64,000 nt of DNA. Source: an uncultured Ruminococcus sp. (GTDB lineage: Bacteria > Bacillota > Clostridia > Monoglobales > Monoglobaceae). Below, piece after piece: positions 46,265-55,000 of the stretch (the stretch's first letter is position 1; the number at the start of each line of letters is the position of its first letter). The stretch spans positions 16,202 through 80,201 of the forward strand of contig CACXES010000052.1 of the NCBI GenBank assembly GCA_902766745.1, read 5' to 3'. The notes beneath the pieces were generated by a model that made no database searches, was not told where the DNA came from, and was given only the letters and a program-made list of their open reading frames with translations. The position numbers and the translations under genes are program-made.

Positions 46265-47407
46265 TTACAGTATTATGATTTCCACCGCATTGGTCTGAGG
46301 CGGAAGGCTCATCGTCATATGATTTGCATAACGAATACGTATCTTTGCGCCCTCTTTGAGGTCGGACACATCCGCACCCTCTCCGTTCTCACGCTTAATA
46401 AGTGTTTCGTCGGTCAGGTGTGCAACAACCTCTCCGGACACATCATCGTTAACCGTGATTGACTTTTCGTCTACGACAGAGATAATCGCATTGCGGAACT
46501 CTGCTTCAGACGGTGCTTCTTCGTTAATGCTGATGGTTACCGCCTTGGTCTGCGGAGGTATGCTTGCCGTCATGTAGTCGGCATAAGAAACAACGATTTC
46601 CTGTCCCTCGGCAAGGTCTGCAAAGCCGGCAGGTGCAGTACCCTTTGTCACAGAAGTTTCCTCCGTAACGGAAACAATTATTTCGTCAAAATTCTCATCC
46701 GATACCGTAATACTCTTATGCTCCGTATCTACCGACAGAATTTTTGCGTCATGATACTCAACGGTCTCAGGCATATTTTGAATATCAATTCTTACCGCTG
46801 TTGTCTGCGGCGGAATCGAACGTGTCATTATACCGTTGTACTCAATATCCAGGAGCTGCCCCGCAGCAAGCATATCACGCTCCGCCGGCTTTCCGTCAGC
46901 TGTGATCTCGGTGTTCTCGTCAATTCTTACAATAACCTCACCGAAGTTCTCGTCCTGCACCGAAAGCGAACCGTCCTCCTCAATCGATGTTAAGGTAACA
47001 AGGTTGGGCACTGTCAAAACATAGCCGTTATCCTCGGGTCTTGCATTTATGTTCAAAAGCTCGGTAAAGAACGTGAGCGGAACATATGTGGTATCTCCGC
47101 CGAAAAGTATCGGTGCCGAACCGAGGCTCATGGGAGCGGTTTTTGCAACTGTGTACGCATCCTCACCTATCGTAAAGGTCGCAAACTGTGCACCCGAGCT
47201 TATAAATACGGTATTTGTCTCGCCGTCCCATTCAACGTTATAGCCCAGACCCTCCGCATTACTGCGAAGAGGAACCATTATCACATTGTCAATATTTTCG
47301 TAAACGGTATTCAAGGGTCCGTTTACACCCTCTGCAAAGGCAGCCGCCGATGTAAGTATTGTGATTGCTGCAGCGCCTGCAAGCGCCTTTGTAAAAAACT
47401 TGTTCAT
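46265..47407 (-). CDS. Secreted copper amine oxidase N-terminal-like protein with three repeats
   Basis: The 380-residue protein has a signal peptide (ALAGAAAITILTSAAAFAEG) and a copper-amine-oxidase N-terminal-like domain (residues about 30-130: IMVPLRSNAEGLGYNVEWDG, TYVPLTFFTELL). Three repeats of about 75-80 residues follow, each ending in a version of MTxSxPPQTxAVxIxI: MTRSIPPQTTAVRIDI, MTASIPPQTKAVTISI and MTMSLPPQTNAVEIII. No catalytic oxidase domain is present. It is probably a cell-surface or envelope protein; the function is unknown. ATG 47407 after AGAGGAG is preferred over 47413. Confidence 0.82.
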   Translation of the reverse strand: MNKFFTKALAGAAAITILTSAAAFAEGVNGPLNTVYENIDNVIMVPLRSNAEGLGYNVEWDGETNTVFISSGAQFATFTIGEDAYTVAKTAPMSLGSAPILFGGDTTYVPLTFFTELLNINARPEDNGYVLTVPNLVTLTSIEEDGSLSVQDENFGEVIVRIDENTEITADGKPAERDMLAAGQLLDIEYNGIMTRSIPPQTTAVRIDIQNMPETVEYHDAKILSVDTEHKSITVSDENFDEIIVSVTEETSVTKGTAPAGFADLAEGQEIVVSYADYMTASIPPQTKAVTISINEEAPSEAEFRNAIISVVDEKSITVNDDVSGEVVAHLTDETLIKRENGEGADVSDLKEGAKIRIRYANHMTMSLPPQTNAVEIIIL

Positions 47408-47529
47408 TATCATTTCTCCTCTCTTTTTTGATTCAAGTGGTTTTACAGTTTATATGACGCCGCAGGAGAACAAAAAGTTCCCGAAATAAAAAATTTTTTT
47501 AAAATAATGCATTTTTATTTAAAAAATTA

Positions 47530-47558
47530 TTGCCATATTGAAAAACATATGGTAGAAT
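47530..47558 (+). promoter_or_regulatory. SigA-type promoter of the ldh2-malic enzyme operon
   Basis: TTGCCA (47530-47535), 17-base spacer, TAGAAT (47553-47558), 40 bases before the start codon. Confidence 0.7.
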
Positions 47559-47597
47559 TAAGCTATAGAATTATATTTCCATAGGAGGCATATATAA

Positions 47598-48728
47598 ATG
47601 GAAAACTACATTAAATATACATACGAGCAGCTAAAGAAATTCTGCACCGATGCATTTTTAGAGTTCGGATTTACCCGCGAAGAGAGCGATATAATAGTAG
47701 ACGTTCTGCTGACATCGGATCTCTATGGTATTGAATCCCACGGTATGCAGCGTTTGGTTCGCTATCACAAGGGCATTGAAAAAGGACTTATTAAAATAGA
47801 TGCTAAACCCGAAATAGTTTTCGAAACACCTGTTTCGGCAGTTATCGAGGGTCATGACGGCATGGGTCAGCTCCTCGGCCACAAGGCGATGAGCATTGCT
47901 ATCGAAAAGGCGAAGAACGTTGGAATGGCAGTTGTAACGGTAAGAAATTCAAATCACTACGGCATTGCGGGATATTACGCAAAGATGGCGTGCCGCGAGG
48001 GACTTATCGGTATGTCCATGACCAACTCCGAGGCAATAATGGTTCCCACCTTCGGACGACTGGCGATGCTCGGCAGCAACCCCATCGCAATCGCCATGCC
48101 TGCGGAGCCGTATGACTTCTTCTTCGACGCATCGACCACGGTTGTAACCCGCGGAAAGCTCGAGATTTACAACAAGCTCGGAAAGCCTCTGCCGGAGGGC
48201 TGGGCGCTCAATGCGGCAGGAAAGGGTACCACCGATGCGGCAGACGTACTTAAAAACATTGTTGCCAAGGCCGGCGGCGGAATTATGCCTCTCGGCGGCG
48301 AAACCGAGCAGAGCGGAAGCCACAAGGGCTACGGCTATGGCATGCTCTGTGAAATATTCACCTCTATTCTGTCTATGGGCCTCACCTCAAACCACACTCA
48401 CATCGGTGGAAAGGGCGGTACATGCCACGGATTTATTGCGATAAATCCCGAGGTTTTCGGCGATGCGGCGGCAATAAAAGAGCATTTATCGACATTCCTG
48501 AAGGAGCTGCGTGAATCCCCGAAATCCGAAGGCGCCGACAGGATTTACACTCACGGCGAAAAAGAGGTTTTCGCATACGAGGACAGAATGACGAACGGAA
48601 TCAGTGTAAACGTAAACACCGTTGCCGAAATGGTAGATCTGTGCAAATACCTCGGCATGGACGTTAAGAGCTACCTCGGCGAGGAGGCGGAAAACCTCCG
48701 TCTTTCAAAGAGCTCCTACGATATGTAA
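47598..48728 (+). CDS. Ldh family oxidoreductase (type 2 malate/lactate dehydrogenase)
   Basis: The 376-residue NAD(P)-dependent enzyme has the Ldh2 fold: SDLYGIESHGMQRL with the catalytic His, RNSNHYGIAGYYA, GSNPIAIAMP and GSHKGYGYGMLCEIF. Family members reduce malate, lactate, ureidoglycolate or other 2-oxo acids, so the substrate is open. The malic enzyme 29 bases downstream makes malate/oxaloacetate the best guess. AGGAGG precedes ATG 47598. Confidence 0.9.
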   Translation: MENYIKYTYEQLKKFCTDAFLEFGFTREESDIIVDVLLTSDLYGIESHGMQRLVRYHKGIEKGLIKIDAKPEIVFETPVSAVIEGHDGMGQLLGHKAMSIAIEKAKNVGMAVVTVRNSNHYGIAGYYAKMACREGLIGMSMTNSEAIMVPTFGRLAMLGSNPIAIAMPAEPYDFFFDASTTVVTRGKLEIYNKLGKPLPEGWALNAAGKGTTDAADVLKNIVAKAGGGIMPLGGETEQSGSHKGYGYGMLCEIFTSILSMGLTSNHTHIGGKGGTCHGFIAINPEVFGDAAAIKEHLSTFLKELRESPKSEGADRIYTHGEKEVFAYEDRMTNGISVNVNTVAEMVDLCKYLGMDVKSYLGEEAENLRLSKSSYDM

Positions 48729-48757
48729 TATATAAATTCACGAAAGGATTGATAAAA

Positions 48758-49930
48758 ATGGATATAAAAGCTGAATCACTTAAAAAGCACTATGAATGGC
48801 AGGGCAAAATAGAGGTCGTATCGAGAACTGAGGTCAAGAACAAGGAGCAGCTATCCTTGGCATACACTCCGGGCGTTGCGGAACCCTGTCTTGAGATACA
48901 AAAGGACATAAACAAGTCATATGAGCTGACGCGCCGTCACAATCTCGTTGCCGTTATCACCGACGGTACTGCGGTTTTGGGCCTCGGCGATATCGGCCCC
49001 GAGGCAGGAATGCCCGTTATGGAGGGAAAGTGCGCCCTGTTCAAGGAGTTTGCGGACGTTGATGCATTTCCCCTTTGCATAAAGTCAAAGGACGTGGACG
49101 AAATTGTCCGCACCGTATACCTTCTCTCCGGCAGCTTCGGCGGAATCAATCTTGAGGACATTGCTGCACCGAGATGCTTTGAAATCGAGAGAAAGCTCAA
49201 AGAAATCTGCGATATTCCCGTATTCCATGATGACCAGCACGGAACCGCCATCGTTGTCGGTGCGGCACTTCTGAACGCCCTGAAGGTTACCGGGAAGAAA
49301 ATTGACGAAATAAAGTGCGTAATCAACGGCGCAGGCTCTGCCGGAACCGCCATTGCCATGCACCTGATGAAGCTCGGCCTTAAAAATCTGATTATGGTTG
49401 ACCGCTTCGGTATCATCTGTGACGGCGACGATAGTCTGGGCGATGCCCACAAAGAGCTGGCAAAGATTACAAATGCCGAGCATCTGACCGGCGACCTTGC
49501 CGCAGCAATGCGTGGTGCAGACGTGGTAATCGGCGTATCCGCTCCTAATATTATCTCAAAGGAAATGGTGGGCTCCATGGCAGATGACGCCATTGTGTTC
49601 GCCATGGCTAACCCCGTTCCCGAGATTCTTCCCGACCTTGCAAAGGAGGGCGGCGCAAGAGTAGTCGGAACAGGTCGCTCCGATTATCCAAACCAGATAA
49701 ACAACGTTGTTGCCTTCCCCGGAATTTTCAGAGGTGCCCTTGATGTCCGTGCAAGCGACATAAACGACGAAATGAAGATGGCCGCCTCTCACGCCATAGC
49801 CGGGCTTGTATCCGATGATGAGCTGTCGGAGGACTATATCCTGCCCATGGCATTCGACAAGAGGATAGGTAAGACCGTTGCCGCCGCCGTTGCGGAGGCA
49901 GCAAAGCGAAGCGGCGTTGCAAGAATTTAA
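48758..49930 (+). CDS. NAD(P)-dependent malic enzyme
   Basis: The 390-residue protein decarboxylates malate to pyruvate. It is the short bacterial form: SLAYTPGVAEPCLEIQ, VTDGTAVLGLGDIGPEAGMPVMEGK (read as ITDGTAVLGLGDIGPEAGMP), FHDDQHGTA and the NAD loop VINGAGSAGTAIA. ATG 48758 after GAAAGGA was chosen; a TTG at 48749 overlaps that site. With the Ldh2 gene it could interconvert oxaloacetate, malate and pyruvate and exchange NADH for NADPH (inference). Confidence 0.95.
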   Translation: MDIKAESLKKHYEWQGKIEVVSRTEVKNKEQLSLAYTPGVAEPCLEIQKDINKSYELTRRHNLVAVITDGTAVLGLGDIGPEAGMPVMEGKCALFKEFADVDAFPLCIKSKDVDEIVRTVYLLSGSFGGINLEDIAAPRCFEIERKLKEICDIPVFHDDQHGTAIVVGAALLNALKVTGKKIDEIKCVINGAGSAGTAIAMHLMKLGLKNLIMVDRFGIICDGDDSLGDAHKELAKITNAEHLTGDLAAAMRGADVVIGVSAPNIISKEMVGSMADDAIVFAMANPVPEILPDLAKEGGARVVGTGRSDYPNQINNVVAFPGIFRGALDVRASDINDEMKMAASHAIAGLVSDDELSEDYILPMAFDKRIGKTVAAAVAEAAKRSGVARI

Positions 49931-49953
49931 AGCACACTTTCCGCTTAAAAAAC

Positions 49954-49987
49954 ACGGCGCACACGGGCTTATTCCGCAGTGCGCCGT
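49954..49987 (+). terminator. Intrinsic terminator after malic enzyme
   Basis: ACGGCGCAC pairs with GTGCGCCGT over 9 bp, followed by ATTTTGTTTTAT. Confidence 0.82.
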
Positions 49988-50026
49988 ATTTTGTTTTATA
50001 ATTGTTTCAAATTATTTAAAAAACAC

Positions 50027-50055
50027 TTGACTTTTTGGCGAAAAGAGAGTAAAAT
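50027..50055 (+). promoter_or_regulatory. SigA-type promoter of rny
   Basis: TTGACT (50027-50032), 17-base spacer, TAAAAT (50050-50055), about 110 bases before the coding region. Confidence 0.65.
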
Positions 50056-50165
50056 TAAAAAGTATACTTCTACGCAAAATTAAATGCTATACAATCTATT
50101 TTTTGATTCTTTGATTCTATGATTTTAACATGACTATAAGTCAATTTTTTTGGGAGGTGTAAAAA

Positions 50166-51737
50166 ATAGGAACAATCGGAATAATTGTTTGCGTTATTTT
50201 GGTAATTATCGCCATTGCCGGTGCGTTTGCCGCTTTTAAATACGGCTATGCGTACAGAAAAAAGATTGCGGAAACCAAAATCGGAAGTGCCGAAGAAGAG
50301 GCGAGCCGCATACTTGCCAATGCAAAAAGCGAAGCGAAAAAGAACGCAGACAATATCAAAAAAGAAAAATTAATCGAAGCAAAGGAAGAAATACATAAGC
50401 TCAGATCAGAGCATGACAGAGAAATCAAGGAACGCAGAAACGATATTCAAAGACAGGAAAGAAGAGTACAGCAAAAGGAAGATACGATAGACAAAAGGAT
50501 TCAGCAAATCGAAAAGCGCGAGGCGGAAATTCAGCGCAAGACCGCAGAGGCGGATAAGCTCGCCGAGGAGGTTGAAAGAGTTAAAAAGCTGCAAATGGCG
50601 CAGCTTGAGAAAATTGCTGATTTCAGTCAAGCGCAGGCCAAGGAATACCTGTTGAAGCAGGTTGAAAGTGAGCTCGTGCACGAGAAAGCGGTTCTCGTTA
50701 AAAATATCGAGGAGCAGGCCAAGGAAGAGGCTGAAACCAAGGCACGCGAGATTATCACCGGCGCAATACAGCGCTGTGCCGCAGATCACGTTACCGAAAC
50801 CACCGTTTCGGTTGTGAGTCTCCCCAACGATGAAATGAAGGGAAGAATCATCGGCCGTGAGGGCAGAAACATCCGCACGATCGAAACCCTTACCGGGGTT
50901 GACCTTATCATCGACGATACACCCGAAGCGGTTATACTTTCGGGATTTGACCCCGTCCGCCGTGAGATTGCACGCCGCAGTCTGGAAAAGCTGATCACCG
51001 ACGGCAGAATTCACCCGGGACGAATTGAGGAAATGGTTGAAAAGTCCACTAAGGAGGTGGACAGCATTGTCAAGCAGGAGGGCGAACGTGCCACCTTTGA
51101 AACCCACGTTCACGGGCTTCACCCCGAGCTTATTCGTCTGCTCGGCCGTCTTAAGTACAGAACCAGCTACGGTCAAAACGTACTTCAGCACTCCATTGAG
51201 GTTGCGCACATCGCCGGACTTATGGCAGGCGAGCTTGGTGCCGATGTCACTCTTGCCAAAAGAGCGGGCTTGCTTCATGATATAGGCAAGGCTGTCGACC
51301 ATGAGGTCGAAGGCTCTCATATCACTATCGGCGGCGACATCGCAAAGAAATATAAGGAAAACGAAAAGGTTATCAACGCTATTATGGCTCACCACGGTGA
51401 TGTTGAGCCGAAAACCATTGAGGCTTGCCTTGTTCAGGCGGCAGACGGCATTTCCGCCGCACGCCCGGGTGCAAGACGCGAAAACCTCGAGTCATATATC
51501 AAAAGACTCGAAACCCTCGAGGAAATTGCAAACTCCTTCAAGGGCGTTGAACGCTCCTTTGCCATCCAGGCAGGACGTGAAATTCGTATTATGGTTAAAT
51601 CCGATGTTGTCAACGATGATGAAACCGTTTTGATGGCTAAGGATATCGTAAAGCGCATCGAGAGCGAAATGGAATACCCCGGCCAGATAAAGGTCAATGT
51701 CATCCGTGAGCTTCGTGCTATCGAATACGCTAAATAA
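50166..51737 (+). CDS. rny: Ribonuclease Y, apparent AUA start codon
   Basis: The 523-residue membrane-anchored endoribonuclease starts mRNA decay. It has an N-terminal helix ([22 protein letters not shown]) and a coiled coil to about residue 200. A KH domain ([21 protein letters not shown]) and an HD domain ([22 protein letters not shown]) follow. No ATG, GTG or TTG lies in frame between the upstream TAA (50160-50162) and the TTG at 50199. GGGAGG at 50152-50157 is ideally spaced (8 bases) for ATA at 50166, which restores the full membrane helix. A start at TTG 50199 would remove 11 residues of the helix and has no binding site. Confidence 0.9.
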   Translation: MGTIGIIVCVILVIIAIAGAFAAFKYGYAYRKKIAETKIGSAEEEASRILANAKSEAKKNADNIKKEKLIEAKEEIHKLRSEHDREIKERRNDIQRQERRVQQKEDTIDKRIQQIEKREAEIQRKTAEADKLAEEVERVKKLQMAQLEKIADFSQAQAKEYLLKQVESELVHEKAVLVKNIEEQAKEEAETKAREIITGAIQRCAADHVTETTVSVVSLPNDEMKGRIIGREGRNIRTIETLTGVDLIIDDTPEAVILSGFDPVRREIARRSLEKLITDGRIHPGRIEEMVEKSTKEVDSIVKQEGERATFETHVHGLHPELIRLLGRLKYRTSYGQNVLQHSIEVAHIAGLMAGELGADVTLAKRAGLLHDIGKAVDHEVEGSHITIGGDIAKKYKENEKVINAIMAHHGDVEPKTIEACLVQAADGISAARPGARRENLESYIKRLETLEEIANSFKGVERSFAIQAGREIRIMVKSDVVNDDETVLMAKDIVKRIESEMEYPGQIKVNVIRELRAIEYAK

Positions 51738-51745
51738 GATTACAA

Positions 51746-51773
51746 ATGCATCGCAGACCACTCTGCGGTGCAT
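51746..51773 (+). terminator. Intrinsic terminator of rny
   Basis: ATGCATCGCAG pairs with CTGCGGTGCAT (11 bp, one G-T), loop ACCACT, then ATTTTTT. Confidence 0.85.
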
Positions 51774-51792
51774 ATTTTTTGAGTTACACAAT

Positions 51793-51819
51793 AAAACGCC
51801 CCCTCACGAGGACGTTTTT
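51793..51819 (-). terminator. Possible terminator of the EamA transporter gene
   Basis: AAAACG and CGTTTT close a hairpin with an inner CCT/AGG stem and an internal loop, just after the EamA stop codon. The stem is imperfect. Confidence 0.5.
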
Positions 51820-51840
51820 ATTATGTAAGTGCCATACACT

Positions 51841-52740
51841 CTAATTCTGCATACGTTTCTTCTCACGCAGATTCAAAAGCACAATCGCAGTTAAAATCAT
51901 AGCTACTCCCAAAAACCCCCATACATCGGGGATTTCTTTATATACAACAAGACCTGCGAGAGTTGCCGTCATAGGCTCAGCCGATGCCATAATTGCCGCC
52001 GCTCCTGCCTGGGTGTTTGACAGCCCAAACGTGTACAAAAGATACGGTGCAAAAACCGTTACAAACCCCACGCCCAAAATTCTCCAAGCAAGCGGCGCAC
52101 ATATATTCTGCGATATCAATTCCGCCGTGGCTGACGGACTGCATATCAGCACCGAGCCGACAGCCGCAAATATAAACGAATATACCGTCACGGTTATGGG
52201 CGAATACTTTTTCAAGGCATGCTTTCCTATTATACTGTACAGCGAGTACGCAAATCCGGAACCAAAGCCGCAAATTATTCCTCTTGCCGAGACAGAGCCG
52301 CCCGAAAGCCCCGATACCATTACACATCCGCCAAAGGCGATTACAAGAGCCGCACCTTTGCGCAGGGTCAACCTCTCGCCGTAGAACAGTACGGATGCCC
52401 CAAGCACCCAAATCGGCGCAGTATACAAAAGTATAGCCGCCGCCGACATGGTAATCTCGTTTATCGCCTCAAAATACAGCACGCTCATCATCAATACGCT
52501 GAATATACCCATAGCGGCAAATACCGGAATATCCCGAGGCTCAACCTTAAAAAGACGGCGGTCGTGTATCAGCGTGAACAGAATCAGCATCGCCGTGCCG
52601 CACACAAGCCTTACGCAGGTGATCTGCATGGAATTAAATCCGTATTCACCTATTCCGCGGACAAACAGACCCATAAGTCCCCAAAGACTGCCGGCGGCGA
52701 TTATCGCCGCCGAATAAATCCTACTTCTTGTATTATGCAT
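51841..52740 (-). CDS. DMT superfamily (EamA) transporter
   Basis: The 299-residue membrane protein has ten hydrophobic segments and two EamA repeats (first GSLWGLMGLFVRGIG, second ICGFGSGFAYSLYSIIGKHAL). It probably exports a metabolite or amino acid; the substrate is unknown. GAGGAG precedes ATG 52740. It lies 47 bases after gatD. Confidence 0.88.
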   Translation of the reverse strand: MHNTRSRIYSAAIIAAGSLWGLMGLFVRGIGEYGFNSMQITCVRLVCGTAMLILFTLIHDRRLFKVEPRDIPVFAAMGIFSVLMMSVLYFEAINEITMSAAAILLYTAPIWVLGASVLFYGERLTLRKGAALVIAFGGCVMVSGLSGGSVSARGIICGFGSGFAYSLYSIIGKHALKKYSPITVTVYSFIFAAVGSVLICSPSATAELISQNICAPLAWRILGVGFVTVFAPYLLYTFGLSNTQAGAAAIMASAEPMTATLAGLVVYKEIPDVWGFLGVAMILTAIVLLNLREKKRMQN

Positions 52741-52787
52741 TTTATCTCCTCATCTAAATTCCTTATCCTTAGAAATCACCGCCGCCG

Positions 52788-53528
52788 TTACTTTTCGCCG
52801 GCAAACCTATCCTCTATATACTTGTTTGCAACGTTTTCAAGCTCGTCATTCAGCGGTTCAAAGCCTGTGAAATCCTCATACTTTTTCTTCATTGCACAGC
52901 CCAAGATATAGTCGCAAAGCATGGGATTTTTCGGCAGAAGCGGCCCGTGAAGGTATGTCGCCACAACATTCTTATACACAACACCCTCATATCCGCTGTC
53001 GCCGGTGTTGCCTCTGCCGTACACAACCTTACCAAGGGGCGTGTGCGATCCGATAAAGGTTCTGCCGGCGTGATTTTCAAAGCCGACAATCTTCTGATCG
53101 AACAGCTCCGACTGAAGCACAACATTGCCGATAAGGCGGTCATCTCCGGCATCGGTGTATATATCGAGAATCCCGAGACCCTCAATCTTCGAGGATGCCG
53201 TCTGATAATATTTCCCAAGCAGCTGATAGCCGCCGCAGACAGCCACAAGCACTCCGCCGCCCTCAACATAGTCAACAAGCTCCTGCTTCTTTTTCAGCAA
53301 GAGTCCGCAGACAAGCTCCTGCTCTCTGTCAGAGCCGCCGCCGACAAAGATAATGTCCGCAGCTTCTAAATTAATGCTGTGGTCGCTGTTGGTGCAGGTG
53401 CTGACGTTTGCGCCTATCCCGCGCCAGTTCAGCCGCTTCTGCATACACGCAATGTTACCTCTGTCTCCGTACAGATTTAACAAATCAGGATAGAGATGTA
53501 TAATATTAAGCTCTCTGTTATCAGACAT
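52788..53528 (-). CDS. gatD: Lipid II isoglutaminyl synthase glutaminase subunit GatD
   Basis: The 246-residue class I glutamine amidotransferase supplies ammonia to MurT to amidate D-Glu of lipid II. It begins DNRELNIIHLYPDLLNLYGD. The nucleophile is in VLVAVCGGYQLLG and the catalytic His in VATYLHGPLLPKNP. ATG 53528 overlaps the murT stop by 8 bases; a longer frame from 53555 lies inside murT. Confidence 0.94.
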   Translation of the reverse strand: MSDNRELNIIHLYPDLLNLYGDRGNIACMQKRLNWRGIGANVSTCTNSDHSINLEAADIIFVGGGSDREQELVCGLLLKKKQELVDYVEGGGVLVAVCGGYQLLGKYYQTASSKIEGLGILDIYTDAGDDRLIGNVVLQSELFDQKIVGFENHAGRTFIGSHTPLGKVVYGRGNTGDSGYEGVVYKNVVATYLHGPLLPKNPMLCDYILGCAMKKKYEDFTGFEPLNDELENVANKYIEDRFAGEK

Positions 53529-54867
53529 TTTCGACACCTCCGTTCTCCAATTCACGCTTAATCTCCAGCATGGTATTCTGCGTCGGATAAAGTGCCGTAT
53601 AGTTTACCAAAATATAGCACACCTCCGCCTTGGTGGATAGACACCGCTTTATAGCCTCTTTCATATTCTTTGTTATATAATCCACCTTGACGTCCGCATA
53701 CTTGAACCTCAGCGAAATATCATAAAGCCTGATTCCCGTTGTGGTAAGGGTGTTCAGATTTTCATCGTACAGCTTGTCAAAGTCCACATCCCAAAGCCAC
53801 GAAACGTCACGACCGTCGTTGGCAAGGTCGTTAATTGCAACAATTACATCCTTTCTGCGCTTGTCCAGCATGACCGTCTGTATCGCCTGATTAAAGCCCG
53901 CCGGGTTTTTCGCCAGGTTCAAAATCACCGGCTTGCCCAGGTCAATAAGCTCCATTCTGCCTATCTGCGGCTTGTACTCCGCAAGGGCACGGTTAAAGCC
54001 ACCCGTCTCTATTCCCATAACCGACAGTGCCGAGTAAACCGCAAGGATGTTGTATATATTATAGAAGCCTCTGTAATTTACGTCTATGTCGACCGTCTTG
54101 TTGACCTTAAATTTCATCGCACCCGACAGACTTATATCCGTTGCGTCAAAATCAATATGCGGCCGTGCATTTCCGCAGCTCGGGCAGTAGTAATCGCCAA
54201 GCTGGCTGTAATGAAAATAATTGTACTTCTGCTCGTGTCCGCACTTTAAGCAGAACTGTCCCTCCTTCGTCTCGTCTATCTGCGGCAGAACCTGCTCGGA
54301 AATTCCGAAGTATTTCGCATTTCTGCCATCACCGAACTGCGCCGTCAGAGGATCATCGCCGTTCAAAATCAGCTTGACATCCCCTGCCATATCTATCGCC
54401 TGATTGAGCAAGTCAACAGTTATATCTATCTCGCCGTAACGGTCAAGCTGATCCCGAAACAGGTTCGTTATAATCATATAATTCGGCTTTAGGTGCTCAA
54501 ACACGCGGCGTGCCGACGCCTCGTCAATCTCGAGCACGGCATAATCCGCAGAGAACTGTCCCTTCAAGTCGCACGCCATGGCAAACGCCGTTGCAATTCC
54601 GTTCACCATGTTCGCACCCAAGGTGTTGCAAACCGTGGTATATCCGCACTTTAACAATGCGGTATTCAAAAGGTTGTTAGTCGTGGTTTTTCCGTTTGTG
54701 CCGCAGGTGACAATTATGCCTTTTTCCACGTTCTTCGCTAAAATTCTGATAAGATTCGGGCAGATTTTAAGAGCTATCGTACCCGGGGTTGAAGATGATT
54801 TCTTCCCTATCATCCGCCCGGCAATCGCCGACAGCTTCGCCGCCCAGACAGCAAGTATCTTTCGCAT
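53521..54867 (-). CDS. murT: Lipid II isoglutaminyl synthase subunit MurT
   Basis: The 448-residue Mur-ligase-like protein has the P-loop TCGTNGKTTTNN, EIDEASARRVF, and an inserted zinc ribbon (CLKCGHEQ...YYCPSCG). The C-terminal DUF1727 domain (INDLANDGRDVSWLWDVDF) carries the residue activating GatD. MurT-GatD makes D-isoglutamine in peptidoglycan. GAAGGAG precedes ATG 54867. Confidence 0.95.
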   Translation of the reverse strand: MRKILAVWAAKLSAIAGRMIGKKSSSTPGTIALKICPNLIRILAKNVEKGIIVTCGTNGKTTTNNLLNTALLKCGYTTVCNTLGANMVNGIATAFAMACDLKGQFSADYAVLEIDEASARRVFEHLKPNYMIITNLFRDQLDRYGEIDITVDLLNQAIDMAGDVKLILNGDDPLTAQFGDGRNAKYFGISEQVLPQIDETKEGQFCLKCGHEQKYNYFHYSQLGDYYCPSCGNARPHIDFDATDISLSGAMKFKVNKTVDIDVNYRGFYNIYNILAVYSALSVMGIETGGFNRALAEYKPQIGRMELIDLGKPVILNLAKNPAGFNQAIQTVMLDKRRKDVIVAINDLANDGRDVSWLWDVDFDKLYDENLNTLTTTGIRLYDISLRFKYADVKVDYITKNMKEAIKRCLSTKAEVCYILVNYTALYPTQNTMLEIKRELENGGVENV

Positions 54868-54949
54868 CGTTCTTCTCCTTCACAACAGAGCCGCCCCGCC
54901 AAGCACTACGCGGCAGGTGCTACGCTCCAAATTCAGCAATATTATTTGT

Positions 54950-54978
54950 ATTGTACCATTTAAGAAGGAAAATTACAA
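54950..54978 (-). promoter_or_regulatory. SigA-type promoter of murT-gatD
   Basis: On the minus strand there is TTGTAA (54978-54973), a 17-base spacer and TACAAT (54955-54950), about 80 bases before murT. Confidence 0.65.
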
Positions 54979-55000
54979 TAGTTAATATACCAAAAATATG

